From: JAKRSE01 sp943369295
GTDB lineage: Bacteria > Armatimonadota > Fimbriimonadia > Fimbriimonadales > Fimbriimonadaceae
Length of the DNA stretch: 64,000 nucleotides
Reading direction: 5' to 3'
Assembly (NCBI GenBank): GCA_943369295.1
Contig: CALRMU020000001.1
Coordinates: 620,001-684,000, forward strand
The position numbers were made by a program, and so were the translations under genes. Positions 32,629 to 41,590 of this stretch are shown piece by piece; position 1 is the stretch's first letter; every line of letters starts with the position of its first letter. A model generated the notes under the pieces. The model was not told where the DNA came from and searched no databases. It saw nothing but the letters and a program-made list of their open reading frames with translations.

Positions 32629-33754
32629 GCCAGGCACTTACCTGGTCCGGAACGCATCACGGACCCTTCCTTTGGTGGGGGTCATTGTTTTGGCCGTCAT
32701 GCTGATAGCCGGAATCGTGGCCTTGATGAATTCGATTCCGCTTTCAATAAAAACGATTTACAAGGCCTCGGCACTTCATCTGGGCGTCACACCGCGTGGA
32801 GACGCCTCACTCACTCCAATATTTCGAGAGCGCCTGCTCAAAGGCAGTCCTGTTCCGATCGACCGTATGATGACGATTCGGGCCAGCGATGTTCAGGTGC
32901 GGAGCATTGTCGGAAACTGGCCCTTTGCCCTGACGGCTGTGACGCAAGAAGATCAGGATTACTTTCTTGAGCGTCTAGGAAACCCCACGATTGAAGGAAG
33001 AAAGGTCGAAGCTGGTCAGCCTGAGATCATCATCAGCAAGCCACTGGCTGTGAATCTGAAGAAGAAGCTGGGAGATGTTTTTCTCTCGCCAGGTGATGAA
33101 AAAGCTTACTCACCTTTCGAAGTCAAGATCGTCGGATTGATTGATTCACCTGAGTGGGTCGGGATCACCAGCTACGAGTATTACGTCGCCAATCACTTTC
33201 CACCGATTGACCTGCTTTTGGTTTGGGCTAAGAACAGGGCTGACCAAGACAAACTGGACAGGTGGGGCACAGAAATGCTGCGGGGAGAAAACAGCCGCAC
33301 CTACGCCTGGTATCTGCTGGAAGAAGAAACCCAGAACATGTTCAGCATTCTTTATCAGATTCTGAATGTGGTTATCTTTATTCTCGTGGTCGTCATTACG
33401 ATCATGATGGGGATGCTGATTTCCATCTATCAAAGTCAGCGAATTCCAGAATTTGGGCTCCTGCAGGCTTTGGGTTTCAGCAAATCCCGACTTCTTAAAA
33501 GAGTCATGCAGGAGACAGTGATGGTTGTCATAGGCGGATGGCTTTTGGGCACTCTAGCTGCCTTCGGCATGCTGAATCTCGTCAACGCCCTGCTCATGGC
33601 ACCCAATGCCTTTATGCTCGATACGCTTGACCCCAGCGCCTACGCCTACACGATTCCTGTCCCGATCGCGATTCTGGCCGTTGCCGCCTGGACCTTGGTC
33701 AGATCCTTCCGCAAGTTCGACCCCATCAGCATTGTTGAAAGGAGGCTGATTTGA
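32612..33754 (+). CDS. FtsX/MacB-type ABC transporter permease (probable AUC start)
   Basis: An inner-membrane permease of about 380 residues with one N-terminal helix, a large extracytoplasmic domain (about 45-230) and three C-terminal helices, the FtsX/LolC layout. The standard start would be TTG 32672, but that would begin inside the first helix (MVGVIVLAVMLIAG) and has no ribosome site. Upstream, in frame, lies SLKPGTYLVRNASRTLPL, the basic RNxxRT cytoplasmic segment expected before helix 1. No ATG, GTG or TTG exists between it and the stop at 32597. ATC 32612 has GAGG (32598-32601) ten bases before it, so I choose AUC. It is coupled to its ATPase by a four-base overlap. Confidence 0.8.
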   Translation: MVQSLKPGTYLVRNASRTLPLVGVIVLAVMLIAGIVALMNSIPLSIKTIYKASALHLGVTPRGDASLTPIFRERLLKGSPVPIDRMMTIRASDVQVRSIVGNWPFALTAVTQEDQDYFLERLGNPTIEGRKVEAGQPEIIISKPLAVNLKKKLGDVFLSPGDEKAYSPFEVKIVGLIDSPEWVGITSYEYYVANHFPPIDLLLVWAKNRADQDKLDRWGTEMLRGENSRTYAWYLLEEETQNMFSILYQILNVVIFILVVVITIMMGMLISIYQSQRIPEFGLLQALGFSKSRLLKRVMQETVMVVIGGWLLGTLAAFGMLNLVNALLMAPNAFMLDTLDPSAYAYTIPVPIAILAVAAWTLVRSFRKFDPISIVERRLI

Positions 33755-34416
33755 GCAGTGTTCTTTTGCGGGCAGAATCTGTCTGTCTTGAGTATATGGA
33801 TCACGGTCGGCCGATCCATGCAGTTCAAGATGTTTCCCTGGATGTCCATGCCGGGGAGTTCTTGGGAATTCTTGGTCCAAGCGGTTCAGGCAAATCTTCG
33901 CTGCTCTATCTGCTCAGCGGAATGCGCACCCCGACTCGCGGCAAGGTTCTGTATCGCGGTGAAGAGCTGGCAGGCAAAAACGACACGGAACGGGCTCAGA
34001 TCAGGCTGGACGAATTCGGATTCGTCTTTCAGCTTCCTCACTTGATTGGCTATCTCTCTGCCCTGGAAAACGTCGCCGCGGGCTGCCCTGACCGAGACAT
34101 AACGACCGAAGCGGCTCGGCTTTTGAGCGAGCTGGGTATGGACGGCATGCAGCATCGTCGCCCCCATGAATTGAGCGGAGGGCAGAAACAGAGAGTCTGC
34201 GTGGCTCGTGCTCTTGCTGGGGGCCGCAAGATCATCTTCGCGGATGAGCCGACGGCTGCTCTTGACCACAAGACTGGCCTGAGTGTGGTTGACAATCTGA
34301 TTCGAAACCGAGGCGAGGGGGCGATTGTCATGGTGACTCACGACCCTTCGATGCTCGAAGAGGCGGACCGGATTATTCGGCTGGAGGATGGCCAAATCGC
34401 CGAGCCTGGAGAGTAG
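33751..34416 (+). CDS. ABC transporter ATP-binding protein (LolD/MacB type)
   Basis: The 221-residue ATPase contains Walker A GPSGSGKSS, Q-loop VFQLPHLIG, signature LSGGQKQRV, Walker B IIFADEPTAALD and H-loop VTHDPSM. Spacing and the short length place it with LolD/MacB/FtsE-type subunits that pair with FtsX-fold permeases, here the preceding gene. Start is TTG 33751, overlapping the permease stop. The substrate (lipoprotein, peptide or other) is unknown, and no periplasmic fusion protein is adjacent. Confidence 0.92.
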   Translation: MSSVLLRAESVCLEYMDHGRPIHAVQDVSLDVHAGEFLGILGPSGSGKSSLLYLLSGMRTPTRGKVLYRGEELAGKNDTERAQIRLDEFGFVFQLPHLIGYLSALENVAAGCPDRDITTEAARLLSELGMDGMQHRRPHELSGGQKQRVCVARALAGGRKIIFADEPTAALDHKTGLSVVDNLIRNRGEGAIVMVTHDPSMLEEADRIIRLEDGQIAEPGE

Positions 34417-34714
34417 GGGCGGCCCCCTTAACTCACGATTGTGGGCTGTCAGTTCGTGGGTTTCACCCACGCCACCCCTGCCTTTCCGTCTCCGAGTACA
34501 AGCTTGACTCGTGGCCTGGTTTAGCTCTGCTAAGCCAGGAATGCCTGACCAAAAACTTCTTGCTCACGACTTAGACCTCGCAGGCTCAGAAAAGGATCGC
34601 TGCACCCAGAACTTCTATCTCCAAATCAACCGGGTGGCCCGTAAGGCAGCCTTGGTCACCTGCGGGATCTTGTTGGTTCTTATGCTAGATTCGTTGCATG
34701 CCCGCCGAGTCATC
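34417..34714. repeat. Convergent gap with families D, A and F
   Basis: D reversed is at 34453-34477, A at 34511-34545, and F reversed at about 34559-34607, i.e. the A-F composite also seen at 1119-1212. No gene. Confidence 0.75.
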
Positions 34715-35716
34715 TCAAGTCTTGGCTGGCTGAGGTTCATTGGGACCCCTGCGCCATGTTTTGATGGCCGGAAAAAGGTCACTGAGAACAAGATGAACCG
34801 CCACCCAAAGAGTGAACCACTGAACACCTAAAATAGGTGTGAGCCAGGGCATCCAGTTCGTGTTTGCTGCAAGGAACCCGAGACCAATAACCCCTGCATT
34901 CACTGCGACTATGGCGGGAGAAGCTAAAAGAAGGTCCTTAACTTTGACCCTCGACTGAGCATAAAAGTAGCTGCCAAAGTAGTGAAAAAAGCTGCCTGCC
35001 GCAATATGAAAAACGTAGACTCCAGCCAAGAAACTTGGACCACCATAGCGGCTATAGGCTCCCCAGACCAAGGCTTCTCCTATGAAGAAAAGTGAGAGCA
35101 GGTGCCCGCCATATTCCCCTTCGCTTAAACTGCGCCATCCGCCAGCCGCTAGAATCGCCCCACCCAGCAGAAGTGAGACAATCCACACAATCCAAGGCTG
35201 CGAGTTAATGTCGCCAATGTTCAGCAGCACAACGCTCAGCCAGATAAAGGCAATGAGAAGCTGATATGAAGACACCCAAGTAACTATTGAACGCAGAGAA
35301 TCTGCCGGAGCTCCTTCAAACGCTTTTTCTGCCTTGAGAAAATGGTCAATAAAGTAAACCCAGACGATGCCGCTAAAAAGTGCGGCTCCTAAGAACGATC
35401 TAGCCCAGTAAAGGACAAAGATTGTTATAGCAAGACAAGCTAAGTATGCCCAAAGTCTTTTGGTCTTCAGAGTGTCCTGAATTCGAACAAGAGTGCTGCC
35501 CTGTCCACGAAAAGCAAAGATGAAATGAGCCCAGCCCGCCCAAGCTGTGACAGCGTAGACATTGCTGGCTTCGGGGGAAAGGAGTCCTGCGCCGAAGCCG
35601 TTGTCACCTTGCGGAATCAGATTGAAGGGCAAGGCAAAGGCGAGGCCAATCACCAGAAAAGTGAGTCCCAGAACCACCGCGGGCTTTGCGGGTGATTTGT
35701 TGGCCTTCTCGGACAT
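34715..35716 (-). CDS. Polytopic membrane protein of unknown function
   Basis: The 333 residues have about nine or ten hydrophobic segments spread along the whole length (e.g. AVVLGLTFLVIGLAFALPF near the N-terminus and HLLSLFFIGEALVWGAY). Polar patches include a conserved-looking FHIAAGSFFHYFGSYFYAQSR with several His and Tyr in or near the membrane. The N- and C-termini are short and basic, consistent with a cytoplasmic location. I do not recognise the family. ATG start. The next gene on the strand (GH44) is 267 bases upstream, so it is probably a separate transcript. The gap upstream contains a degenerate family-B copy. Confidence 0.65.
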   Translation of the reverse strand: MSEKANKSPAKPAVVLGLTFLVIGLAFALPFNLIPQGDNGFGAGLLSPEASNVYAVTAWAGWAHFIFAFRGQGSTLVRIQDTLKTKRLWAYLACLAITIFVLYWARSFLGAALFSGIVWVYFIDHFLKAEKAFEGAPADSLRSIVTWVSSYQLLIAFIWLSVVLLNIGDINSQPWIVWIVSLLLGGAILAAGGWRSLSEGEYGGHLLSLFFIGEALVWGAYSRYGGPSFLAGVYVFHIAAGSFFHYFGSYFYAQSRVKVKDLLLASPAIVAVNAGVIGLGFLAANTNWMPWLTPILGVQWFTLWVAVHLVLSDLFPAIKTWRRGPNEPQPAKT

Positions 35717-35913
35717 ATTGCCTTAGATCCTAAACGTTTTTACCTCGCAGTTCGCTCCATGTGGCTTACATTTTGTTCAGCTGCTGATGCGTCAAGAATC
35801 TGTATTATCATAATTCGGGGGACTTGCTTCAATCAGCTTGTTTCGGGCGGAAGCTTTGCCTGCCTTCCACCGGTCTTTGACCGGGAGCGAAGCTCACTGC
35901 AAGAGGATCCCTC

Positions 35914-35944
35914 AATGCTGGCTGAGCAAGGCTCAGTCAGCATT
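35914..35944 (-). terminator. Hairpin downstream of the GH44 gene
   Basis: AATGCTG-G-CTGAGC pairs with GCTCAG-T-CAGCATT around AAG (14-bp stem, one wobble), about 40 bases past the GH44 stop on the minus strand. It has no U-tract. In the same 267-base gap, 35863-35882 carries a degenerate family-B palindrome. Confidence 0.5.
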
Positions 35945-35983
35945 GACGTCTTCTATTCAAGCCGAATCTCTCTTGTATGATTC

Positions 35984-37504
35984 TCAGCCTCGAACTTCAA
36001 AGGTCGTGACACTCATGGCAGGGAGATTTGAAGTCACCCTTCCGCCAGAGACGGAAGCCGTCGCAGAAGCAGGCTGTCGTGGCTGATCGTGCCGAGCCCG
36101 ATAACCCTTCACGGACTTAGGCGTAAACCCCTTGAACCCCACACTCATTGGCACGGCAGAGTTAGAACGGTTGATGGCAAGGATCGTCATTCTCCCTCTT
36201 GCCCCCGGATCCGAAGCCGCAAAGACAGACAAGGAGGCAGGGTTAGCGCCAGAAACAGCCAGAGACCGGCTGCCGAATTTGGCCGATTTGCCATCGAAAG
36301 CCAGGAAAGCGCGGAAACCAGCCACCTGTGCCAGCTTCTCAGGTTTGATTCCCCAATGACTGGCCGCGAAGACTCCATAGCGACCGAATAGGCCAAGGAC
36401 GTCAGCTTGGGCGATCATGCCACTGGGGAGATTTTCACCACCGAAATCATATTCAGTGATGGCCAGCTTTGTGCCTGGGTAATGCTTGGCAATCTGAGCC
36501 TGGACGGTCGGAAGCAGCGTGATCGGCTTTTTGCCGATGCTCTCGGCGATCCAGCTGTCCTCAACATAAGTTGGATCCCACAGAGAACGAGGTGCCTGAA
36601 CCCTGGCAGCATCAATTGCCGGGCTCTTTTTGTCAGAAAAGGTAATTCTTGTGCCGTCCCCGCGAGCCTCGGGATACCAATGAATATCGAGGACATCCAG
36701 AAGCCTGCGGCCAGATTTTGCTCCCGCCGCTTTCATTCCAGAAAGATAGAAGTCGATAAAGTCTCTACCTTTGGCGTCAGGCGCCCCTTGAAGCGACTTG
36801 AATCCCATCCAGCCGTAGTTGGCCGGGCCAAAGACTAGCGATTTTGGTGCAGCGGATTTGATTCCCTGCGCGAATGCAGTGTTATTCGCCAGCAGCTGAG
36901 CGTAGGTGATGGGCTTGGGGAAGATTCGGGCGTGGGTGTGCGACCAGAGATCGGGTTCGTTATCCAGCGAGTACCAAACAGATCCTTTTCCTTTTGGCTT
37001 CAGACTCTCCACCCACTTCACGAACTCGTCTTGGTAGACGACCTTGTCCGAAGTGTTTGGCTTGAGTGAGAGCTTTCCGCCCGGCTTTTTGGGGAGAGAT
37101 TTGTGAAAGCGAACCTGCAGGTAGTTGGGTGTCTTGTTGACATCGCCATCTCCATTTTTGTCAGCTGAAACATAACCTAGTGTAGGAACGGTCACGAGAG
37201 CTGCGGCGCCTTTCTGCAGAGCAGGAGTCACATGGCGTCGAACCGTCCAGCCTGGTTCGTTCGATTCACCCAGGTAACCGTCATTCTGGTGCTGCCAGTC
37301 CGAACCCGCATTGCTGGCATTAGTCTCCCAGTTGTAGGCGCTCATGCGGTTTCCACCTTGGCGCGACATAGTGGCGGGGATCCCGAGCTTGTCCCAATCA
37401 GGATGGTTGACCCCGTAAATGTAAGGGGAAATTGGCCTGCTCTTTGTGGCGTCGACCGTGATGGTCGCCGGGGCGGCTGTGAGGGTGAGAATCAGGGGAA
37501 TCAT
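35984..37504 (-). CDS. Glycoside hydrolase family 44 (endoglucanase/xyloglucanase)
   Basis: A predicted secreted beta-glucanase of 506 residues. After a short hydrophobic N-terminus (MIPLILTLTAAPA), the catalytic TIM barrel shows ISPYIYGVNHPDW, RQGGNRMSAYNWETN, the acid/base YSLDNEPDLW (E183), DIHWYPE near 273-279 and the nucleophile LAITEYDFGG (E351). A C-terminal beta domain (from about 410) matches the family's accessory fold. There is no carbohydrate-binding or dockerin module. ATG start. It is downstream of a GH130 gene, separated by 182 bases on the same strand, suggesting plant-glycan use. Confidence 0.88.
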   Translation of the reverse strand: MIPLILTLTAAPATITVDATKSRPISPYIYGVNHPDWDKLGIPATMSRQGGNRMSAYNWETNASNAGSDWQHQNDGYLGESNEPGWTVRRHVTPALQKGAAALVTVPTLGYVSADKNGDGDVNKTPNYLQVRFHKSLPKKPGGKLSLKPNTSDKVVYQDEFVKWVESLKPKGKGSVWYSLDNEPDLWSHTHARIFPKPITYAQLLANNTAFAQGIKSAAPKSLVFGPANYGWMGFKSLQGAPDAKGRDFIDFYLSGMKAAGAKSGRRLLDVLDIHWYPEARGDGTRITFSDKKSPAIDAARVQAPRSLWDPTYVEDSWIAESIGKKPITLLPTVQAQIAKHYPGTKLAITEYDFGGENLPSGMIAQADVLGLFGRYGVFAASHWGIKPEKLAQVAGFRAFLAFDGKSAKFGSRSLAVSGANPASLSVFAASDPGARGRMTILAINRSNSAVPMSVGFKGFTPKSVKGYRARHDQPRQPASATASVSGGRVTSNLPAMSVTTFEVRG

Positions 37505-37685
37505 CTTTGGTCAGCCCTTTTGGTTGAGTCTACACGGGACTGGCGAGTTCGACGTCTCTGTATCAACTGCAGCAAAAAATCCGATCTTGAATTGGCGGTT
37601 TTCGACCTTCGCCTGTCGGATCTGTCGAAAACCGCGACTTAGCTACAGATCTGGCCCCCACCCTAAGCGGCTTCCTTAAACCTAG

Positions 37686-38747
37686 CTAGGCATCGCAGAC
37701 GGCAACCCCAATTAAGGAATCCGCCATTCCGTAATACAAAAACCACTTGCCTTGGTGTCGAACTAATCCTTCAATGAACACAACATTTGGCACCTGTCCA
37801 TCCTCCTCTCCTGGTTGATTTGGCGAAAGAAAAGGCCCTGTGCATCGAGCTATCACCGTGGCTGGATCGGCGGCATCAAACAAAACCTGTCCTGGTGAGT
37901 AGCTCATTTTTGGACGAGTCGTGTCATCAGAATTGGCTGAGTTGTAAAGCAGCAGAATGCCTTTGTCTGTCAGGATCGCAGGCGGACCAGGTTCTACTAG
38001 AGCCGAATCGAATCGGCCAATTCCTATTCGGAGGACCGGCCTCGGACCAATGATTCCCCCTTCGAAGTGGATGTGATACTCGCCTTGGTCAAACTCACTG
38101 ATCTTCTTTTCGTCATGAGAAGAAGTCACGATCTGCCACGAAATTAGATCTTCGCTAAAGGCCAAAAAGATCGAGGATTCTCCCCAATACATCCAGTAGC
38201 GGCCCTTGATTCGGACAGCGATCATTTTGTCCTCCACAGCCCGGCAGACAATTGAGCCGGATTTCGACCAAAGCTCGCTGTACTTGTCAGGGAAGGCCGG
38301 CCCATGCTTGGTCCAAGTCAGCAAGTCGTCGGATGTCGCAATACAGAGAAGGCAGTTTTTGCCATTCCAGGCGGAATAGGTCATTACATAACCGCCTTCT
38401 TCTCGCTCAACAATCCGAGGGTCTTCGCAGCCTCCATCCCACTCAATCTGCTTGTATTGGTCTTCTTCTGGGTAGAGGACTGGGCAGGGGCGCTTGGTAA
38501 AGGTCAAGCCGTCTTCAGATTCAGCAAGGCCGATTCTAGAGGTCCCCAGCATCGATCCGACATTGTCTTCGGCACGGTAGAGAACATAGACTTTGCCATC
38601 CTTCACCAGGGCGGCAGGGTTAAAAACATCCTTTGCCTCCCAGGCTAAGGGGCCGTTTATCGGGCAGGTCCAAGTCACCGAAGGGTCTGGTGCCAGGCAG
38701 GGGTTTGCTGCATCAACTCGCACAAAGGGGCCAAGCATCCAATCCAT
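37686..38747 (-). CDS. Glycoside hydrolase family 130 (mannoside phosphorylase-like)
   Basis: This five-bladed beta-propeller enzyme of 353 residues probably phosphorolyses or hydrolyses beta-mannosides. Family landmarks are KDVFNPAALVKDG (about 39-51), LLYRAED-like VLYRAEDNVG, the catalytic Asp in GGCEDPRIV (D109) and a C-terminal FLYYGMADSLIGVA. No signal peptide is evident, so it is intracellular, as expected for phosphorylases. ATG start. It pairs by position with the GH44 enzyme. The exact linkage specificity (beta-1,4-mannosyl-glucose, mannan or N-glycan core) cannot be told from this sequence alone. Confidence 0.9.
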   Translation of the reverse strand: MDWMLGPFVRVDAANPCLAPDPSVTWTCPINGPLAWEAKDVFNPAALVKDGKVYVLYRAEDNVGSMLGTSRIGLAESEDGLTFTKRPCPVLYPEEDQYKQIEWDGGCEDPRIVEREEGGYVMTYSAWNGKNCLLCIATSDDLLTWTKHGPAFPDKYSELWSKSGSIVCRAVEDKMIAVRIKGRYWMYWGESSIFLAFSEDLISWQIVTSSHDEKKISEFDQGEYHIHFEGGIIGPRPVLRIGIGRFDSALVEPGPPAILTDKGILLLYNSANSDDTTRPKMSYSPGQVLFDAADPATVIARCTGPFLSPNQPGEEDGQVPNVVFIEGLVRHQGKWFLYYGMADSLIGVAVCDA

Positions 38748-38852
38748 AGCTTCACCTTGGCAGGTTTTTGCAGACTTGCGTTCAAATCCGCCACTTAACT
38801 TTCATTCATTGGTTTTGGCATTCTGGTCTATACTTATTTTTTGAAGGCTAAA

Positions 38853-39326
38853 ATGGCAAAAGTTGATGAAGCGAGGTTCCAGCTGAGCAGTTGGCAGCAG
38901 GTCTCCTTAACGCACCTTGAAGGCAAAGACCACTGGACTGCTTTCGCCCGAATCGTCGCGTTCACACCTCTCCTATGGCTTCACTGGCCGATCGCCACTC
39001 TTCTTTCCAGGGGCACATTGCAGGGGCAGGGTCTCCTGCCTTACGCTGGTGCAGTTTTTTACTTTTGTGGTGTCAATGCGATAGCCATGCTGATTTCGGG
39101 GCGGCATAGGCTCAACCTCCTGGCCTGGATTGCTGTTCCGGGTTTGGTTTCTCTCCTGACGATTCCTCTCTTTTTCATCTTCACTAGCGGATCCCTGCAG
39201 GGTACTGAAAAGAGCATAGGGCCACTTATGGCATCGAATGTCTGCTCGGGAGCTCTGGGTTGGATTCTTGCCATGAGGGTGCTTCCCTGGATTCTCGAGA
39301 AGGCTCAGAGAAGAAGCGCAGGCTAG
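38853..39326 (+). CDS. Small membrane protein of unknown function
   Basis: From ATG 38853 (GAAGG five bases upstream) the protein has 157 residues. About 35 polar residues are followed by four hydrophobic segments (near FARIVAFTPLLWLHWPIATLL, YAGAVFYFCGVNAIAMLI, LLAWIAVPGLVSLLTIPLFFIF and a last ALGWILAMRVLPWIL). The profile resembles YIP1-type four-helix proteins, but I see no decisive motif. An in-frame TTG (38841) is less likely. A TATACT at 38829-38834 could be its -10. It precedes sufC by 123 bases with no obvious functional link. Confidence 0.6.
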   Translation: MAKVDEARFQLSSWQQVSLTHLEGKDHWTAFARIVAFTPLLWLHWPIATLLSRGTLQGQGLLPYAGAVFYFCGVNAIAMLISGRHRLNLLAWIAVPGLVSLLTIPLFFIFTSGSLQGTEKSIGPLMASNVCSGALGWILAMRVLPWILEKAQRRSAG

Positions 39327-39449
39327 CTGCTCAACTAATTGGCAGAAGGCGGCACTGCCAAAGACCTGAATCCTTACTAAAAAGTAAACAAAGTCCCAGG
39401 CTGACCGGACTGCAGCGGTCGCTGCACCGTAGACTTGAACCGTATAGCC

Positions 39450-40211
39450 ATGCTTGAGATCAAGAACCTCACCGCCAATGTGGCCGAAGATCAGAGAGAA
39501 ATCCTTAAGGGAATCTCCCTCTCTGTCAAGGCTGGGGAAGTCCACGCGATCATGGGCCCCAACGGGTCGGGCAAGAGCACCCTTGCCAACGTTATCGCTG
39601 GCCGAGACACCTACGAGGTCACGGGTGGAGACATTGTTCTCAACGGCGAAAGCATTTTGGAAATGGAGCCAGATGAAAGATCCCACAAGGGCATCTTCAT
39701 GGCTTTTCAGTACCCGGTCGAGATCCCAGGTGTCAGCAACACCTACTTCCTGAGAGCCGCGCTTAACGCCAAGCGCAAGGCGCTGGGCCTGGATGACCTC
39801 GACTCACTCCAGTTCATGCAGATGATCAAATCGAAGATCAAGCTGCTTGAACTGCCTAACGACCTCTTGACCAGAAGCGTGAACGAAGGCTTCTCCGGTG
39901 GAGAAAAGAAGCGCAATGAGATTTTTCAGATGGCCGTTCTTGAGCCAAATCTCTGCGTTCTGGACGAAACCGATTCCGGCCTGGATATCGACGCCCTTAG
40001 AGTTGTGGCCGACGGAGTCAATGCTCTGCGTAGCCCCGAAAGAGCCTTTATCGTGGTCACCCACTACCAGAGGCTGCTGAACCACATCGTCCCCGATTTT
40101 GTTCACATCCTCAAGGATGGAAAGATTGTTAAGAGCGGTGGACGGGAGCTGGCTCTTCAGCTTGAAGACGAAGGCTATGGCTGGCTGAGCGACGAGAAGG
40201 CTGAGGTCTGA
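39450..40211 (+). CDS. sufC: Fe-S cluster assembly ATPase SufC
   Basis: This cytoplasmic ABC-type ATPase works with SufB and SufD to build and transfer Fe-S clusters. From ATG 39450 (MLEIKNLTANV) it has 253 residues with Walker A GPNGSGKST, Q-loop MAFQYPVEIPGVSN, the SufC-specific signature EGFSGGEKKRNEI, Walker B CVLDETDSGLDIDAL and H-loop VTHYQRLLNHI. An in-frame TTG 15 bases upstream is less likely. sufD follows six bases later. sufB, which normally precedes or follows sufC, is absent from the window, as are sufS and sufU. Confidence 0.95.
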   Translation: MLEIKNLTANVAEDQREILKGISLSVKAGEVHAIMGPNGSGKSTLANVIAGRDTYEVTGGDIVLNGESILEMEPDERSHKGIFMAFQYPVEIPGVSNTYFLRAALNAKRKALGLDDLDSLQFMQMIKSKIKLLELPNDLLTRSVNEGFSGGEKKRNEIFQMAVLEPNLCVLDETDSGLDIDALRVVADGVNALRSPERAFIVVTHYQRLLNHIVPDFVHILKDGKIVKSGGRELALQLEDEGYGWLSDEKAEV

Positions 40212-40216
40212 TCTCC

Positions 40217-41512
40217 ATGAGCACCACCATTTCCGCCTACCCAGATCAGCTTGAGGATCTGCTGGCTTACGCCGAAGGCAGAACGGGCGAAGGTCCAAGC
40301 TGGCTGAAGGAAAATCGGCGCCGAGCTTTGGCACTCTTCCGAGAAAGCGGCGTTCCAACCATGAAGAACGAAGAGTGGAAGTACACCCCTCTTCGAACAG
40401 TGGCCGAAACGCAGTGGAAGCCATCTCTCGGTGAAGAGACCACCTTCCAGGCTCCCTTCTTAGTTCCCGGCAGCATCCGAGTTGTTCTGGTCAATGGCAG
40501 GCTCAACGAGTCACTCTCGACCCTGCAGACCGTCGAGGGGTTGATCCTGACGACTCTCGATTCGGCCCTGATTCTTCACCCCGAACTGGTTGAAAAGAAT
40601 CTGGGGACAGTCGCGGCTCTGCCTCGACACCCCTTTGCGGCTCTCAACTCCGCAGTTTGGGAAGGCGGCCTCTTCATTCATCTTGCGAAAGATGCCTCGA
40701 TCGAGCCTGTCATCGAAGTCGTTCACGTTTCGACCGGCTCTGGTTTTGCCGTCGCTCCAAGGATTCTTGTTGTCGCTGAAGAAGGCGCTCAGGCCAAGAT
40801 CACCGAAAGGTACGTGACTGAAAACGAATCAGCCAACCTGATTCTGCCCGTCACTGAATCGATCATTGCCAGCGGAGCGAATGTGGAGCACGTTCGCATC
40901 CAGGTTGAAGAAGAAGAGTCTTATCACATCGGCCTTTGGGAATCGACCATGGGCACGAAGACGACTTTTCATGCCTACAACCTGGTTTTCGGAGCCAAGC
41001 TTCACCGTTTGGACCAGAACATCACCCTCTCAGGCGAGCATTCATCCTGCCGACTCGATGGCGTGGTGATCGGCCACGGCGATCAGCTTTTGGACAACCA
41101 CACAAGGCTCGACCACGCTGTGCCCAACTGCACCAGCTTCGAGGTCTATAAGCAGATCATTGACGACAATTCGACCATTGTCTTCAATGGCAAGATCTTT
41201 GTGCATCCTGATGCTCAGAAGACCGATGCCAAGCAGACCAACCAGGCTCTGCTGCTTTCTCCAAATGCGACGATCAACAGCAAGCCTCAGCTTGAAATCT
41301 TTGCTGATGACGTCAAGTGCACCCACGGTGCCACGGTCGGACAGCTAGAAGAGTCTCCCTTGTTCTACTTAATGTCTCGCGGCATGCCGAAGGCTCAGGC
41401 GAAGGGAATTTTGGTTTACGCCTTTGCGGCGGAAGTTCTTGAGCTGGTTTCCATTCGCGAAGTCGGTGACGACTTGGAAGAAAGGCTCTTGAAGAAGCTG
41501 GCAGTTCTGTAA
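40217..41512 (+). CDS. sufD: Fe-S cluster assembly protein SufD
   Basis: SufD forms the scaffold complex with SufB and SufC. The 431 residues have an N-terminal helical domain with MKNEEWKYTPLRTV, a right-handed beta-helix core and a C-terminal segment IVFNGKIFVHPDAQKTDAKQTNQALLLS, then LEIFADDVKCTHGATVGQ with the conserved Cys/His of the family and FYLMSRGMP. The short N-terminal region and lack of the SufB cysteines favour SufD. ATG start six bases after sufC. A strong terminator follows, so sufCD form a closed two-gene unit. Confidence 0.93.
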   Translation: MSTTISAYPDQLEDLLAYAEGRTGEGPSWLKENRRRALALFRESGVPTMKNEEWKYTPLRTVAETQWKPSLGEETTFQAPFLVPGSIRVVLVNGRLNESLSTLQTVEGLILTTLDSALILHPELVEKNLGTVAALPRHPFAALNSAVWEGGLFIHLAKDASIEPVIEVVHVSTGSGFAVAPRILVVAEEGAQAKITERYVTENESANLILPVTESIIASGANVEHVRIQVEEEESYHIGLWESTMGTKTTFHAYNLVFGAKLHRLDQNITLSGEHSSCRLDGVVIGHGDQLLDNHTRLDHAVPNCTSFEVYKQIIDDNSTIVFNGKIFVHPDAQKTDAKQTNQALLLSPNATINSKPQLEIFADDVKCTHGATVGQLEESPLFYLMSRGMPKAQAKGILVYAFAAEVLELVSIREVGDDLEERLLKKLAVL

Positions 41513-41545
41513 AGTCGCCACATTGAGGGTGCGGACCAGCGAATT

Positions 41546-41590
41546 GAAGGCCGTGAACAGAAGTTTTCTGTTCACGGCCTTCTTCTCTTT
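41546..41590 (+). terminator. Rho-independent terminator after sufD
   Basis: A perfect 17-bp stem (GAAGGCCGTGAACAGAA, 41546-41562, with its complement 41566-41582) and loop GTT, then TTCTCTTT. Confidence 0.9.

Noticed and set aside
38781..38800. T-loop-like GTTCAAATCC
   Set aside because: No matching acceptor stem or other arms nearby; it is only the spacer between the GH130 gene and the small membrane gene.
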